64,000 nucleotides of DNA from Planctomycetaceae bacterium. Lineage in GTDB: Bacteria > Planctomycetota > Planctomycetia > Planctomycetales > Planctomycetaceae. Below the pieces are notes generated by a model. That model made no database searches and had not been told where the DNA came from. It saw only the letters and a list, made by a program, of their open reading frames with translations. The position numbers and the translations under genes were made by a program. Shown here piece by piece: positions 43,318 through 51,646 of this stretch. Position 1 is the stretch's first letter, and every line of letters begins with the position of its first letter. The DNA is taken from assembly GCA_041398825.1 (NCBI GenBank), contig JAWKTX010000002.1, forward strand, positions 248,001 to 312,000. The letters run 5' to 3'.

Positions 43318-45600
43318 GTGAATCAGCAGAATTTGTTTGGCTTTGCAGACACCCCGGAATGGGAAGAAGCTGCCCGCGAAGATGTGATGGTGGCCGAAGT
43401 TGTCTTCAACCTCCCGCTTGAAAAACCCTACACCTACGAAATTCCGGAACCACTTCGTCCAATGCTGCAGCCGGGCCAGCGGGTGAAAGCTCCTCTTGGG
43501 CGATCGAATCGCATGGTCACCGGCTATTGCGTTGGAATCCGTCAGGCAACCCCTGGTTCGATCAAACGGCTCAAATGCATTCATGAGCTCCTGGACCGCG
43601 AGCCACTGCTTGATGAACGAATGCTGGAAGTCACTCGATGGATCAGTGAAAGATATCTTTGTGGATGGGGTCAGGTGCTGGAAAGTGTCATTCCGGCCGG
43701 AGTCCGCCGCAAGAGTGGTACGCGTCTTGTGCAGAGCTACCAGCTGCTGCCAAACGTTGCGGATCGGATTCAGACATCCCGGCTGAATAAACAGCAGAAG
43801 GTGATCATTGACCTGCTTCAGAAGGCCAATGGGCCCATTGCTGCAGCTGAATTATGCGAAATGGCTGCGTGCAGCCCTTCACCTCTGGCGACTTTGGTCA
43901 GGAAAGGACTTATCGAATCGTTACGTATTCGATCGGATATCACCGGGGAGCTCACCGAAGGCAGCGCGAGCGAGGCCGATCTTTCTTTGAACCCGCAACA
44001 GGTTCAGGCTCTGGATAGAATTCTGGGAGCGGTTCGGTCTGGCGAACATAGTACGATCCTGCTTCATGGAGTCACGGGCAGCGGCAAGACAGAGGTCTAT
44101 ATTCGATCGATTCGTGAAGTGGTCAGCTATCGCAGGCAGGCCATTGTTCTGGTCCCCGAAATCAGTTTGACACCTCAGACAATCCGGCGTTTTCGCAGTC
44201 GCTTTCAATCAGTTGCCGTGCTGCACAGCCATATGACTGATGCCGAAAGGCACTGGCAATGGCAGCAGATTGCAAGCGGGGACATTGAGGTGATTGTCGG
44301 AGCGCGGAGCGCAGTGTTTGCGCCGACGCCGCATTTGGGACTGGTGATTATTGACGAAGAACACGAGCCTTCGTTCAAACAGGACAATACCCCGCGCTAT
44401 CATGCCCGGGAAGTGGCACGATATCGTTGCCTGCAGGAGAAGGTGCCTTTGATTCTTGGTTCAGCGACGCCAACTCTGGAATCGTGGCTTCGGGCTTCCC
44501 GGCACCGGGATACTCTGATTTCAATGCCCGAACGCGTCGCGAAACGGCCGTTACCACCAGTGGTCATCGTCGACACTCGCAGTGATCCGCGTATCGGTAA
44601 AGGATTCGCCATCGGCCGTGCATTGCTGACAGGGATGCAGAAGGCACTTCGCGAAAACGGTCAGATCATCCTGTTTCTTAATCTGCGAGGTTATTCACCG
44701 ACAGTATGGTGCCGCGGCTGCGGTGAAGGAGTCAAGTGCCCGAATTGTGACATCACCCTGACCTGGCATCGCGACCGCGCCGTGATTGTCTGTCACAGTT
44801 GTGATTATGAAACGCCGCCGCCGGATACCTGTCCGAAATGCGAAAGTCCCGCCATTCGATTCATCGGGACCGGAACTCAAAAGCTGTTCGATGAAGTGGA
44901 GCATGCATTTCCCTCCGCCAGCGTGCTTCGAATGGACAGCGATTCGATGAAGAAACCGGGGAGTCATGACGAGGCACTCGAACGATTCCGACTGGGCGAA
45001 GTCCAGATACTTCTGGGCACACAAATGATCGCGAAAGGCCTCGATTTCCCCAACGTGACGCTTGTCGGCGTCATCGACACGGACTCCATGCTGCGGCAGC
45101 CGGATATGCGGGCTGCAGAGAGGACATTTCAACTGATTGCTCAGGTCGCTGGTCGTACCGGCCGCAGTTCACGAGGTGGTCGAGTTCTCGTACAAACGAC
45201 AAGTCCAAACGACCCGGCAGTCAGATTTGCTCAGAAGCATGACTACATCGGTTTCGCGCAGCACGAGCTGGCCGAACGACACGATACGCTGGCACCTCCA
45301 TTCAGCAGCGTTGCGCGCGTGATCTTCCGAGGCCCCAGTGAGCAAACGGTCCTCAACACTGCTCAGGCGGTGGCGGATAAACTCCGGGCTGCCAGAAGTG
45401 GTGCCACAGAACATGTTCGAGTCCTCGGTGCCGCGCCGGCTCCGATCACGCGTCTGAGAAACATGTGGCGATTCCATCTGCAGATTACCGGCCGAACGCA
45501 TGCCCTGGTTCGGGAACTCTGGATGACAGTTGAAAAAAAACTTACGCTGCCCGAGGGCGTCGAAATGGCAATCGATGTCGATCCCATCAACGCGAGATAA
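43318..45600 (+). CDS. priA: Primosomal replication protein N' (PriA helicase)
   Basis: A 760-residue superfamily 2 DNA helicase that restarts stalled replication forks. The N-terminal DNA-binding domain begins VAEVVFNLPLEKPYTYEIPE. Helicase motif I is GVTGSGKTEVY; motif II is DEEH in VIIDEEHEPSFKQ; LILGSATPTLES and RGYSPTVWCRGCG follow. The zinc-binding cysteines are in CRGCG, CPNC, CHSC and CPKC. The C-terminal helicase lobe has GTQMIAKGLDFPNVTLVGV and AGRTGRSSRGG. Start is GTG 43318; ATG 43387 is an alternative closer to the homology. Repeat copy B lies downstream, between this gene and convergent trmB. Confidence 0.96.
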   Translation: MNQQNLFGFADTPEWEEAAREDVMVAEVVFNLPLEKPYTYEIPEPLRPMLQPGQRVKAPLGRSNRMVTGYCVGIRQATPGSIKRLKCIHELLDREPLLDERMLEVTRWISERYLCGWGQVLESVIPAGVRRKSGTRLVQSYQLLPNVADRIQTSRLNKQQKVIIDLLQKANGPIAAAELCEMAACSPSPLATLVRKGLIESLRIRSDITGELTEGSASEADLSLNPQQVQALDRILGAVRSGEHSTILLHGVTGSGKTEVYIRSIREVVSYRRQAIVLVPEISLTPQTIRRFRSRFQSVAVLHSHMTDAERHWQWQQIASGDIEVIVGARSAVFAPTPHLGLVIIDEEHEPSFKQDNTPRYHAREVARYRCLQEKVPLILGSATPTLESWLRASRHRDTLISMPERVAKRPLPPVVIVDTRSDPRIGKGFAIGRALLTGMQKALRENGQIILFLNLRGYSPTVWCRGCGEGVKCPNCDITLTWHRDRAVIVCHSCDYETPPPDTCPKCESPAIRFIGTGTQKLFDEVEHAFPSASVLRMDSDSMKKPGSHDEALERFRLGEVQILLGTQMIAKGLDFPNVTLVGVIDTDSMLRQPDMRAAERTFQLIAQVAGRTGRSSRGGRVLVQTTSPNDPAVRFAQKHDYIGFAQHELAERHDTLAPPFSSVARVIFRGPSEQTVLNTAQAVADKLRAARSGATEHVRVLGAAPAPITRLRNMWRFHLQITGRTHALVRELWMTVEKKLTLPEGVEMAIDVDPINAR

Positions 45601-45695
45601 TCCGCGGCCTCAGGTTCCCCGACTGTTCGCCATCCGGCTTGCCAGTCGTTATCGGGCTTGCGCTGATTGGCAGAGTGAATTCAGCAACAGACTTT

Positions 45696-45793
45696 AGCCT
45701 GTTGAGAAACGGGACTGGCTCGAGCAGGAGACCTTAAAACAGCGTGGTTCCCAGTCCGCCTGCGTGCCGTCCCGGTTTTTCAACGGACAGTTA
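45696..45793 (-). repeat. Long-hairpin dispersed repeat, copy B (inverted)
   Basis: Same family as copy A, in the opposite orientation. Read on the minus strand it opens AACTGTCCGTTGAAAAAC and ends CCCGTTTCTCAACAGGCT. It occupies the convergent gap between priA and trmB, and its edge supplies the TAA stop of trmB (complement of TTA at 45791), so the element inserted or spread right up to the coding end. The whole unit can fold as one long hairpin. Confidence 0.85.
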
Positions 45794-46429
45794 TCGTCGT
45801 TGCCAGAGCCCGCGATGAATGACCGACCCCAGCTTTCTCTTTTTGCGTTCGAAACTGGTTTGGTAATCGAGGTCGTGTTCGGGGGCGCGTTCTTCGGGGG
45901 CAGGCAGCGCGATGAATTCTGCATGATCCTGGACCAGATCGCTGATCACATCCCAATATTCTGCTACGTCTGTCCAGGAATGCAGGTGCCCACCGGGCTG
46001 AATGATCGTAGCCAGCATGTCCAGGAATTCTTCGGTGAAGATCCGACGCTTGTGATGACGTTTCTTCCACCAGGGATCGGGGAAATAGACGTGTGCCGCC
46101 GACACGGAGGAAGGTGCGATGAGTTCCGTCAACACTCGTTTTGCATCGCCACCAATCACCCGGGCATTTGTGAGATCGCGTTTCATCAAACGCGTGGCTG
46201 TTCGACGACCTTCGCGATAGTCGATCTCCAGCCCAAGGTAATTGACTTGTGGATTGTTGACGGCAGCGTTGAACAGAAACAATCCTCGCCCGCAGCCGAT
46301 ATCGAGTTCGACGGGATTATTGTTGCCGTAAAATGCGGGCCAATCCAAAGCTGGTCCCACATCCTCTATTGTCTGAAACCAGGGTTTGAGTGGCTTGATC
46401 GGTGCGGTCTGCATGGAGACGTCAGTCAC
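45791..46429 (-). CDS. trmB: tRNA (guanine-N7-)-methyltransferase
   Basis: A 212-residue SAM-dependent methyltransferase that makes m7G46 in tRNA. The SAM site is VELDIGCGRGLFLF (about 40-53), followed by YLGLEIDYREGRR, ARVIGGDAKRVL, and the TrmB signature VYFPDPWWKKRHHKRRI with its basic substrate-binding residues. Length is normal. The stop codon lies in the edge of repeat copy B. The FabZ-like gene upstream ends 34 bp before this start on the same strand, so a two-gene operon is likely. Confidence 0.95.
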   Translation of the reverse strand: MTDVSMQTAPIKPLKPWFQTIEDVGPALDWPAFYGNNNPVELDIGCGRGLFLFNAAVNNPQVNYLGLEIDYREGRRTATRLMKRDLTNARVIGGDAKRVLTELIAPSSVSAAHVYFPDPWWKKRHHKRRIFTEEFLDMLATIIQPGGHLHSWTDVAEYWDVISDLVQDHAEFIALPAPEERAPEHDLDYQTSFERKKRKLGSVIHRGLWQRR

Positions 46430-46463
46430 ATTTAGATTCGTTCAATCGGATCCGGTTGTTCGC

Positions 46464-46955
46464 TCAGCTTTGCTTGTTGACGGTCACACCCAGCATCTGC
46501 CCTTCGAACATGAGCTCACCTTCCACGAATCCCTGAAAGTTGAACTGAGCCAGTTTTCGGGCCATGACTCGTGTGACTTTGGCAATCAGGATCAGTCGAC
46601 AGTTCGGGAAGATGGGCTTACGGAAACGTACATTATCCATCCCTCCAAATCCCAGATAATCACCGCCGATCAGGTCATAACGGCGGGCATAAAATCCCCC
46701 CAGCTGAGCAGCACTTTCGCACTGAACAACGCCCGGCATCAGCGGGAATCCGGGCATATGCCCCCGTGCCCAGAATTCGTTTTCCGTGACGTCTTTGTAG
46801 CCGACAATCAAATGCTGCGATTGATCGACATGCACAACGGCCGTCAACTGCTCCATTTCGAAGCGTTGAGGATTTGTGTTCCGGATTTCTTCCAACCCGA
46901 AGATCGGTTGGCTGAAATCCAGTTGAGACAAGTCGCAGATGGGTTCGGATGCCAT
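46464..46955 (-). CDS. FabZ/FabA-like 3-hydroxyacyl-ACP dehydratase
   Basis: A 163-residue hot-dog-fold dehydratase. The active-site motif is GHMPGFPLMPGV, matching the GHFPGxPxxPGV catalytic histidine motif, with QCESAAQLGG in the central helix where FabZ carries its catalytic Glu/Asp. The N-terminus (FGLEEIRNTNPQRFEMEQLTAVV) and C-terminus follow the FabZ pattern. It could act in fatty-acid synthesis or in a secondary acyl pathway; planctomycetes carry several FabZ paralogues. It precedes trmB by 34 bp on the same strand and is divergent from apbE. Confidence 0.87.
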   Translation of the reverse strand: MASEPICDLSQLDFSQPIFGLEEIRNTNPQRFEMEQLTAVVHVDQSQHLIVGYKDVTENEFWARGHMPGFPLMPGVVQCESAAQLGGFYARRYDLIGGDYLGFGGMDNVRFRKPIFPNCRLILIAKVTRVMARKLAQFNFQGFVEGELMFEGQMLGVTVNKQS

Positions 46956-47272
46956 CGCCTGAGAGCTCCAGAAGGGAATTTCCGAATCAAAGGCGGGGAT
47001 TGTACTGATTTCGTCCGTATCTCAAAACGGCACAGCCAAATCCAGTGTCAGGTTTCGACTTTCGGGTTTCTTTTGAAGGGGAGAGCGCAAACCAGACAGG
47101 AAAATTCTGACAGAAAACGCCAAAAACCATCCCTGAAGCTGTCATCGTGTCCGTATGGTTTCACAGATCGATAGGAGCTGCTCTCGTAGGGTGCGATCGT
47201 GAACCGTTAATCAGACGCTGCTGTGCCGTCTTACCGGACCGGCAAAGGACCGCTACCTCCTGAATTTCGAAT
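46956..47272. other. Divergent gap between fabZ-like gene and apbE
   Basis: A 317-bp region that should hold promoters for both genes. I see no recognisable consensus promoter, hairpin or repeat. Confidence 0.45.
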
Positions 47273-48382
47273 ATGACTGAAAAACACACCCGCCGAGACC
47301 TGATGAACGCAGTGCGTTCGCTGGCTGCAAGTCGCCCGATCCTGCCCGAAAGCCAGTCTCGTACCGACGCTGTCTCCGGTTTAGTCGCGCCGGTTTGTGG
47401 CGACACCATTCGAATTGCCAGCCGAGCGATGGCGTGTGAATTTGGTGTGATCCTGAATCCCGGTTCGCCGGAGCATCTGACGGCAGCCGGAGACTTGTTG
47501 AATCTTGTGCACGATATCGAACTGTGGCTGAGTGCTTATCAGGACAACAGTGAGCTGTCGGTTTTGAATCGTCAGGCGTCTGAAAAGCCGATGCATGTGA
47601 GGCGATCTCTGTTCGAACTGCTTGTCATGTCGAAAGAAATTCATTCTCGAACCAACGGAGCGTTTGATATCACGGCGGGACCTCTCATCAAGCTCTGGCG
47701 AGCAGCTCGGGCACAGAAAAAGATTCCCACGACCGATGATGTGAGGTTGGCGATGCAAAGCGTTGGCAGCCAGCATCTGTCACTGCATGAAGAGAGCTGC
47801 AGCGTTCAGTTTGAGGTTGCCGGGATGGCACTCGATCCCGGTGCTATCGGCAAAGGCTATGCCCTGGATGAAGTCGCGAAGTGGCTGAATCAAACCGAGG
47901 AGGCCCCCGCAAACTACCTCCTCCACGGTGGACACAGCAGTTTGATTGGACGCGGTCATCACAACGGTCTGGACGGATGGCCAGTCGGAATTGGAAACCC
48001 ACTTTTCACCGAAAAACGACTCGCAACTGTGCTTCTGCGAGATGAGGCAATGTCCACCAGTGGCTCCAATATTCAGTTCTACCGCTACGAGGGGCAGCGG
48101 TACGGACACATTCTTGATCCCAGGACAGGTTGGCCTGTCGAGGGAATGCTGTCGGTGACCGTAGTTGCCGGTTCTGCCGCATTGGCAGATGCCGTCTCCA
48201 CTGCGTTTTTCGTGCTGGGGGTCGAAAAAGCGGTGCAATGTTGTGAGAATCTCAACGGCGTTGGTGTTATTCTGATGCCCTTTCCGGTTAAAGGTCGAAA
48301 GATCGAACCGGTTGTCGTCGGAATCCCCGCCGATCAGATTTTCTGGGATCCTGACCAGGTCGTGGCTCCTGAATATCTCTGA
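47273..48382 (+). CDS. apbE: FAD:protein FMN transferase
   Basis: A 369-residue ApbE-family flavin transferase, which attaches FMN covalently to Thr/Ser of target proteins such as NqrB, NqrC or RnfG. Family motifs are all present: DIELWLSAYQDNSELSVLN, GAFDITAGPLIKLWR, ALDPGAIGKGYALD, YLLHGGHSS, AMSTSGSN with the Thr/Ser-Gly loop, and HILDPRTGWPVEG. ApbE is usually a periplasmic lipoprotein, but the N-terminus here (TEKHTRRDLMNAVRSLAAS) has a twin-Arg-like pair without a convincing hydrophobic core, so export is uncertain. Its target flavoprotein is not in the window. Confidence 0.93.
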   Translation: MTEKHTRRDLMNAVRSLAASRPILPESQSRTDAVSGLVAPVCGDTIRIASRAMACEFGVILNPGSPEHLTAAGDLLNLVHDIELWLSAYQDNSELSVLNRQASEKPMHVRRSLFELLVMSKEIHSRTNGAFDITAGPLIKLWRAARAQKKIPTTDDVRLAMQSVGSQHLSLHEESCSVQFEVAGMALDPGAIGKGYALDEVAKWLNQTEEAPANYLLHGGHSSLIGRGHHNGLDGWPVGIGNPLFTEKRLATVLLRDEAMSTSGSNIQFYRYEGQRYGHILDPRTGWPVEGMLSVTVVAGSAALADAVSTAFFVLGVEKAVQCCENLNGVGVILMPFPVKGRKIEPVVVGIPADQIFWDPDQVVAPEYL

Positions 48383-48479
48383 CGATGGCAGAATTTCCGC
48401 GACGCCCCCGTTCCCTCCTGACGTCTCTCCCTGACTGTTTACCGCCGCCTGATTTTTCCTGCACTGGAGTTTTTGATTC

Positions 48480-49736
48480 GTGCCCGAAATACGACGATAC
48501 TCTCTGACAGCGATTGTCCTGCTCGTCGGGTTGCGCCTCGCGATCGGATGGCAGTTGCTGTACGAAGGGCTCTGGAAGATAGACACTTACAGCACGCCAC
48601 GTCCCTGGACTTCTGCCGGATACCTGAAGAACTCCGAAGGTCCCTTGCGCGATGTCTTCCGGTCGATGGCTGGCGATCCGGACGAACTGGGATGGCTGGA
48701 TTATGGGACTGTTGCGAATCGCTGGAAAGACTGGAGCGAACGCTTTCAGTCACACTACAACCTGAGTAGTGCGCAGATCGATTCATTAAATCGAATGCTC
48801 AACGGTTCGGTGGAAAAAGTTGGCGATCAGGAAGTGTTCTCAGCAAAGCTTGCCAAATTGCCGAACGGGATCGAGAAACTTAACGTCAACGAAAAGATTG
48901 CATGGTTTGACGCGAATGCACAGAAGCTTTTCGTGAGCGCTCAGCGATTTCTTACGCCTCAGGAAAAAGCTCGCCTGGAGTCCCTGGTGAAAGGCCGCGA
49001 AGACGCCGAGTCGCGATTGTTTCTTACAGCCGTCGACACAGTCTACGAAAATCAAAAACGCGGAATGGGTTACTACTCGAAACTGGCCGGAACGCTGCGT
49101 GGCGACCCGGAACTCGTTGGAAACGAAGACTGGCAATTACTTGGAAAGCTTGAACAGTATCAGTCTCAACTGGCTCACTATCAAAAGGCTCGCGAAGAAG
49201 CGAAATCTTCATTCCAGTGGGACCATTTGAACTACGAATGGGGAAAACTACAGACGCTCCGGACGGAATTGACCAGTCCTGTCAAAGCCCTGGAAGCTGA
49301 GCTTCAGGAGAAGGCTCAGAAGATGCTTTCAGTCGGGCAACTCCAACAGGGATCTGTTTCCGAACCCTGGACTCTGCTTCGGGTGACCGACATTCTGACG
49401 ATTGCCGGTTTGACCATCCTCGGGGTGATGTTGCTTTTGGGACTGGGAACTCGTTTGGCCTGCATCATGGCTGCATTCATGCTGTTCAACTTTTATATGG
49501 CAATGCCGCCCTGGCCGGGCGTCCCCGAAGCTCCGGGCCCGGAACACAGCTTCATTATCAACAAGAATCTCATCGAAGTTATCGCACTCTGCGGTCTTGC
49601 CGCACTTCCGACGGGATATTGGTTTGGACTGGATTCACTGATGAAAAGGTGGCTGGCCTCCCGGAGCACCGCTCCTGCGAAGGCCGGTCAGGCTGACCCC
49701 GGCGCTCAGGCCGCTCCAGCTCCTGCGGCGGGCTGA
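48480..49736 (+). CDS. DoxX-like membrane protein with large insert
   Basis: A 418-residue protein starting at GTG 48480. The first membrane span (AIVLLVGLRLAIGWQLLYEGLWKI, about 10-33) is the DoxX/DoxD-type opening. Instead of continuing to the second span it is followed by about 250 residues of polar, partly helical sequence (35-290). The remaining spans come at about 300-320, 325-345 and 365-380, including LGTRLACIMAAFMLFNFYMAMPPWP and LIEVIALCGLAALPTGYWFGLD. The tail is Ala/Pro-rich. DoxX relatives take part in thiosulfate or quinone-linked oxidation or form complexes with SodA and thiol proteins. A large loop outside the membrane is the main oddity. The next gene is a Tat-signal oxidoreductase 156 bp away. 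Confidence 0.82.
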   Translation: MPEIRRYSLTAIVLLVGLRLAIGWQLLYEGLWKIDTYSTPRPWTSAGYLKNSEGPLRDVFRSMAGDPDELGWLDYGTVANRWKDWSERFQSHYNLSSAQIDSLNRMLNGSVEKVGDQEVFSAKLAKLPNGIEKLNVNEKIAWFDANAQKLFVSAQRFLTPQEKARLESLVKGREDAESRLFLTAVDTVYENQKRGMGYYSKLAGTLRGDPELVGNEDWQLLGKLEQYQSQLAHYQKAREEAKSSFQWDHLNYEWGKLQTLRTELTSPVKALEAELQEKAQKMLSVGQLQQGSVSEPWTLLRVTDILTIAGLTILGVMLLLGLGTRLACIMAAFMLFNFYMAMPPWPGVPEAPGPEHSFIINKNLIEVIALCGLAALPTGYWFGLDSLMKRWLASRSTAPAKAGQADPGAQAAPAPAAG

Positions 49737-49892
49737 TCAAACTCGACGGCCACGATGGCCTGGCACCAGCAGAATACTCATGGCACCTCGTCAAAGGTGA
49801 TCGGGCTCGAGGCTCGTGAAGGCACCTGACCAAACCCATCAAAAATCAAACGACTGCATACCTGCAGTTCAGATCAATAAGGAATTTCGAAA

Positions 49893-51434
49893 ATGTTACT
49901 CACACCAGAACAGCAGAAGATTGGCAACGACAACTTCAAAGAGGCGGTTGGCGTCACCCGCCGCGACTTCCTGAAAGACGTGGCCGCGGCTGGTACCGGG
50001 CTCGGCGCGGCTTATTTTGGATATAGTAAGCTGAAGGGCAAGCCGATTCGCACGGCGTTTATCGGAACGGGCGATGAAGGCAACGTCCTGATCAGCGAAC
50101 ATCCAACCGACTACATGGAAATTGTGGCTATCGCCGACATTCGTCCGGCGAACCTCAAGCGGACTTTCACAGGAAGCCATCCTGAAGCTCGCCGCGGACT
50201 GAACGCAGTCCTGGGACAGGCGAAAGCTTCGGAAGTGAAGACCTTCAAGAGCCACAAAGAGCTGCTGGCAAAGAAAGATGAACTTGGCCTGGAAGCAGTT
50301 GTCATCGCTGTCCCGCTGAATCAGCACGCACCGATTGCCATTGAATGTCTGGAGGCGGGATTGCATGTGCTATGCGAAAAACTGATGGCACAGAATATCA
50401 CCGACTGCAAACGAATGATCAAAGTCGCGGAAGACAAAGGTCTGATGCTGGCGGTCGGACATCAGAGGCACTACAGCGTTCTTTACGAAAACGCGGCCTT
50501 TCTTACAAAGCAGGGACTCCTGGGAGACATCAAATTCATCCGCGCGCAGTGGCACCGCAACAATAGTTTTCCCGATGCCGATGCATGGCGAAAGTGGCAG
50601 TACGATGGCTATGCCAGGCAGGACCACAAGTACCTGGAAGAGCTGGAAAAATCCGGTGAATTGAAAGAGCTTGGATACGATTCAGCGAGGCAACTGGTCG
50701 ACTGGCGTTTGTACAACTCCACCGGTGGTGGACTGATGGCGGAACTCGGCAGCCACCAGATGGATGCAGCCAGCATCTTTCTGGGTAAAGTTCATCCCGT
50801 GGCCGTACAGGGTTACGGTGGCAAGAACTTCTACGGGATTGAAGGTCTCGGGCCGAAGGACAAATGGACGGATGACCGGGAAATTGATGATCAGATCTTT
50901 GTGACCTTCGAATTTCCAGGCAAACTCTACGAGAAGAATCAGAACGACATTTCCGTTGTGACTTACTCCTCAATGAATACCAACAGCTGGGAACCATACG
51001 GCGAAGCGATTTTCGGCAGCCGAGGAACCATCGTCATGAAGACGGAAAAGGAAGCGTTGCTGTACAAAGAGCCGAGCCGCAACAGTCCGGGCGGAGTTGA
51101 ACAACGCATCTGGGTTGTGAACAGTCAGGGTGACGGCCCGGCGCTGGACAGCTACGAAACCGGAGCTCCCAGCGCGGCAGCAAACGCTGACGCCGGTATG
51201 GGTCCAAAGATCAGTCGTGGTTACCGCGAAGAGATGGAACACTTCTGTTACTGCATCAGCACCGGCGAAAACAAATTGCGATGCAATGGCCGGGTTGCGA
51301 TGGCGGATGCCATCATGGCGATGACCGCCAACCTTGCCATGAAGCATAAGAAGCGAATTGTCTTCAAGGACGAATGGTTCGATCCAGCCAGTGACGCGGT
51401 TCCGGAAACCGACGAGCAAGTCACAACGGCCTGA
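49893..51434 (+). CDS. Tat-exported Gfo/Idh/MocA-family oxidoreductase
   Basis: A 513-residue NAD(P)-dependent oxidoreductase. The N-terminus carries a twin-arginine signal, VTRRDFLKDVAAAGTGLGAAYFG (about 21-43). The Rossmann domain begins IRTAFIGTGDEGNVLI, then VVIAVPLNQHAPIAIECLEAGLHVLCEKLMAQNITDC, the signature EKP-like loop with the catalytic Lys (here EKLMA, Pro replaced by Leu). The C-terminal domain has GGGLMAELGSHQMDAASIFLG, the HxxD-type motif. Planctomycetes encode many such proteins, thought to act on sugars or polyols in the periplasm with tightly bound cofactor. Good AAGGAA precedes the ATG. A perfect hairpin follows the stop. Confidence 0.9.
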   Translation: MLLTPEQQKIGNDNFKEAVGVTRRDFLKDVAAAGTGLGAAYFGYSKLKGKPIRTAFIGTGDEGNVLISEHPTDYMEIVAIADIRPANLKRTFTGSHPEARRGLNAVLGQAKASEVKTFKSHKELLAKKDELGLEAVVIAVPLNQHAPIAIECLEAGLHVLCEKLMAQNITDCKRMIKVAEDKGLMLAVGHQRHYSVLYENAAFLTKQGLLGDIKFIRAQWHRNNSFPDADAWRKWQYDGYARQDHKYLEELEKSGELKELGYDSARQLVDWRLYNSTGGGLMAELGSHQMDAASIFLGKVHPVAVQGYGGKNFYGIEGLGPKDKWTDDREIDDQIFVTFEFPGKLYEKNQNDISVVTYSSMNTNSWEPYGEAIFGSRGTIVMKTEKEALLYKEPSRNSPGGVEQRIWVVNSQGDGPALDSYETGAPSAAANADAGMGPKISRGYREEMEHFCYCISTGENKLRCNGRVAMADAIMAMTANLAMKHKKRIVFKDEWFDPASDAVPETDEQVTTA

Positions 51435-51449
51435 AAGAAGTTGACTTGA

Positions 51450-51481
51450 TGAAGCCCGGCCCGCTGTGTTGCCGGGCTTCA
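51450..51481 (+). terminator. Hairpin terminator after the oxidoreductase gene
   Basis: The arms TGAAGCCCGGC (51450-51460) and GCCGGGCTTCA (51471-51481) pair perfectly over 11 bp around a 10-nt loop. The downstream GTTTGTCC is only moderately T-rich, so termination may be partial. It lies 16 bp after the stop codon. Confidence 0.7.
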
Positions 51482-51537
51482 GTTTGTCCCTGCTCAGCTC
51501 CTGTTTCACTCAGCTCCTGTTCAGATGAGTCTCCAGC

Positions 51538-51645
51538 ATGGCGCGCTGGCCCGATAACAGTCGTTCGAACATTACCGCATTGCTGCTGATTTTCGTGCTG
51601 CTTCCACTGTTGGCATATCTTTGCCATCTGTTTGTCCGAGGTTAA
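51538..51645 (+). CDS. 35-residue single-span membrane peptide, upstream of MFS gene
   Basis: A short reading frame, M-A-R-W-P-D-N-S-R-S-N-I-T-A then one hydrophobic helix (ALLLIFVLLPLLAYLCHLF) and a basic end VRG. Its TAA (51643-51645) lies one base before the GTG start of the MFS transporter (51647), an arrangement that favours translational coupling. The polarity (N-terminal RWPDNSR, C-terminal VRG) resembles small helper peptides of membrane transporters, but no homologue is recognised and there is no strong ribosome-binding site. It may instead be a leader or a chance frame. Confidence 0.4.
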   Translation: MARWPDNSRSNITALLLIFVLLPLLAYLCHLFVRG

Positions 51646-51646
51646 T

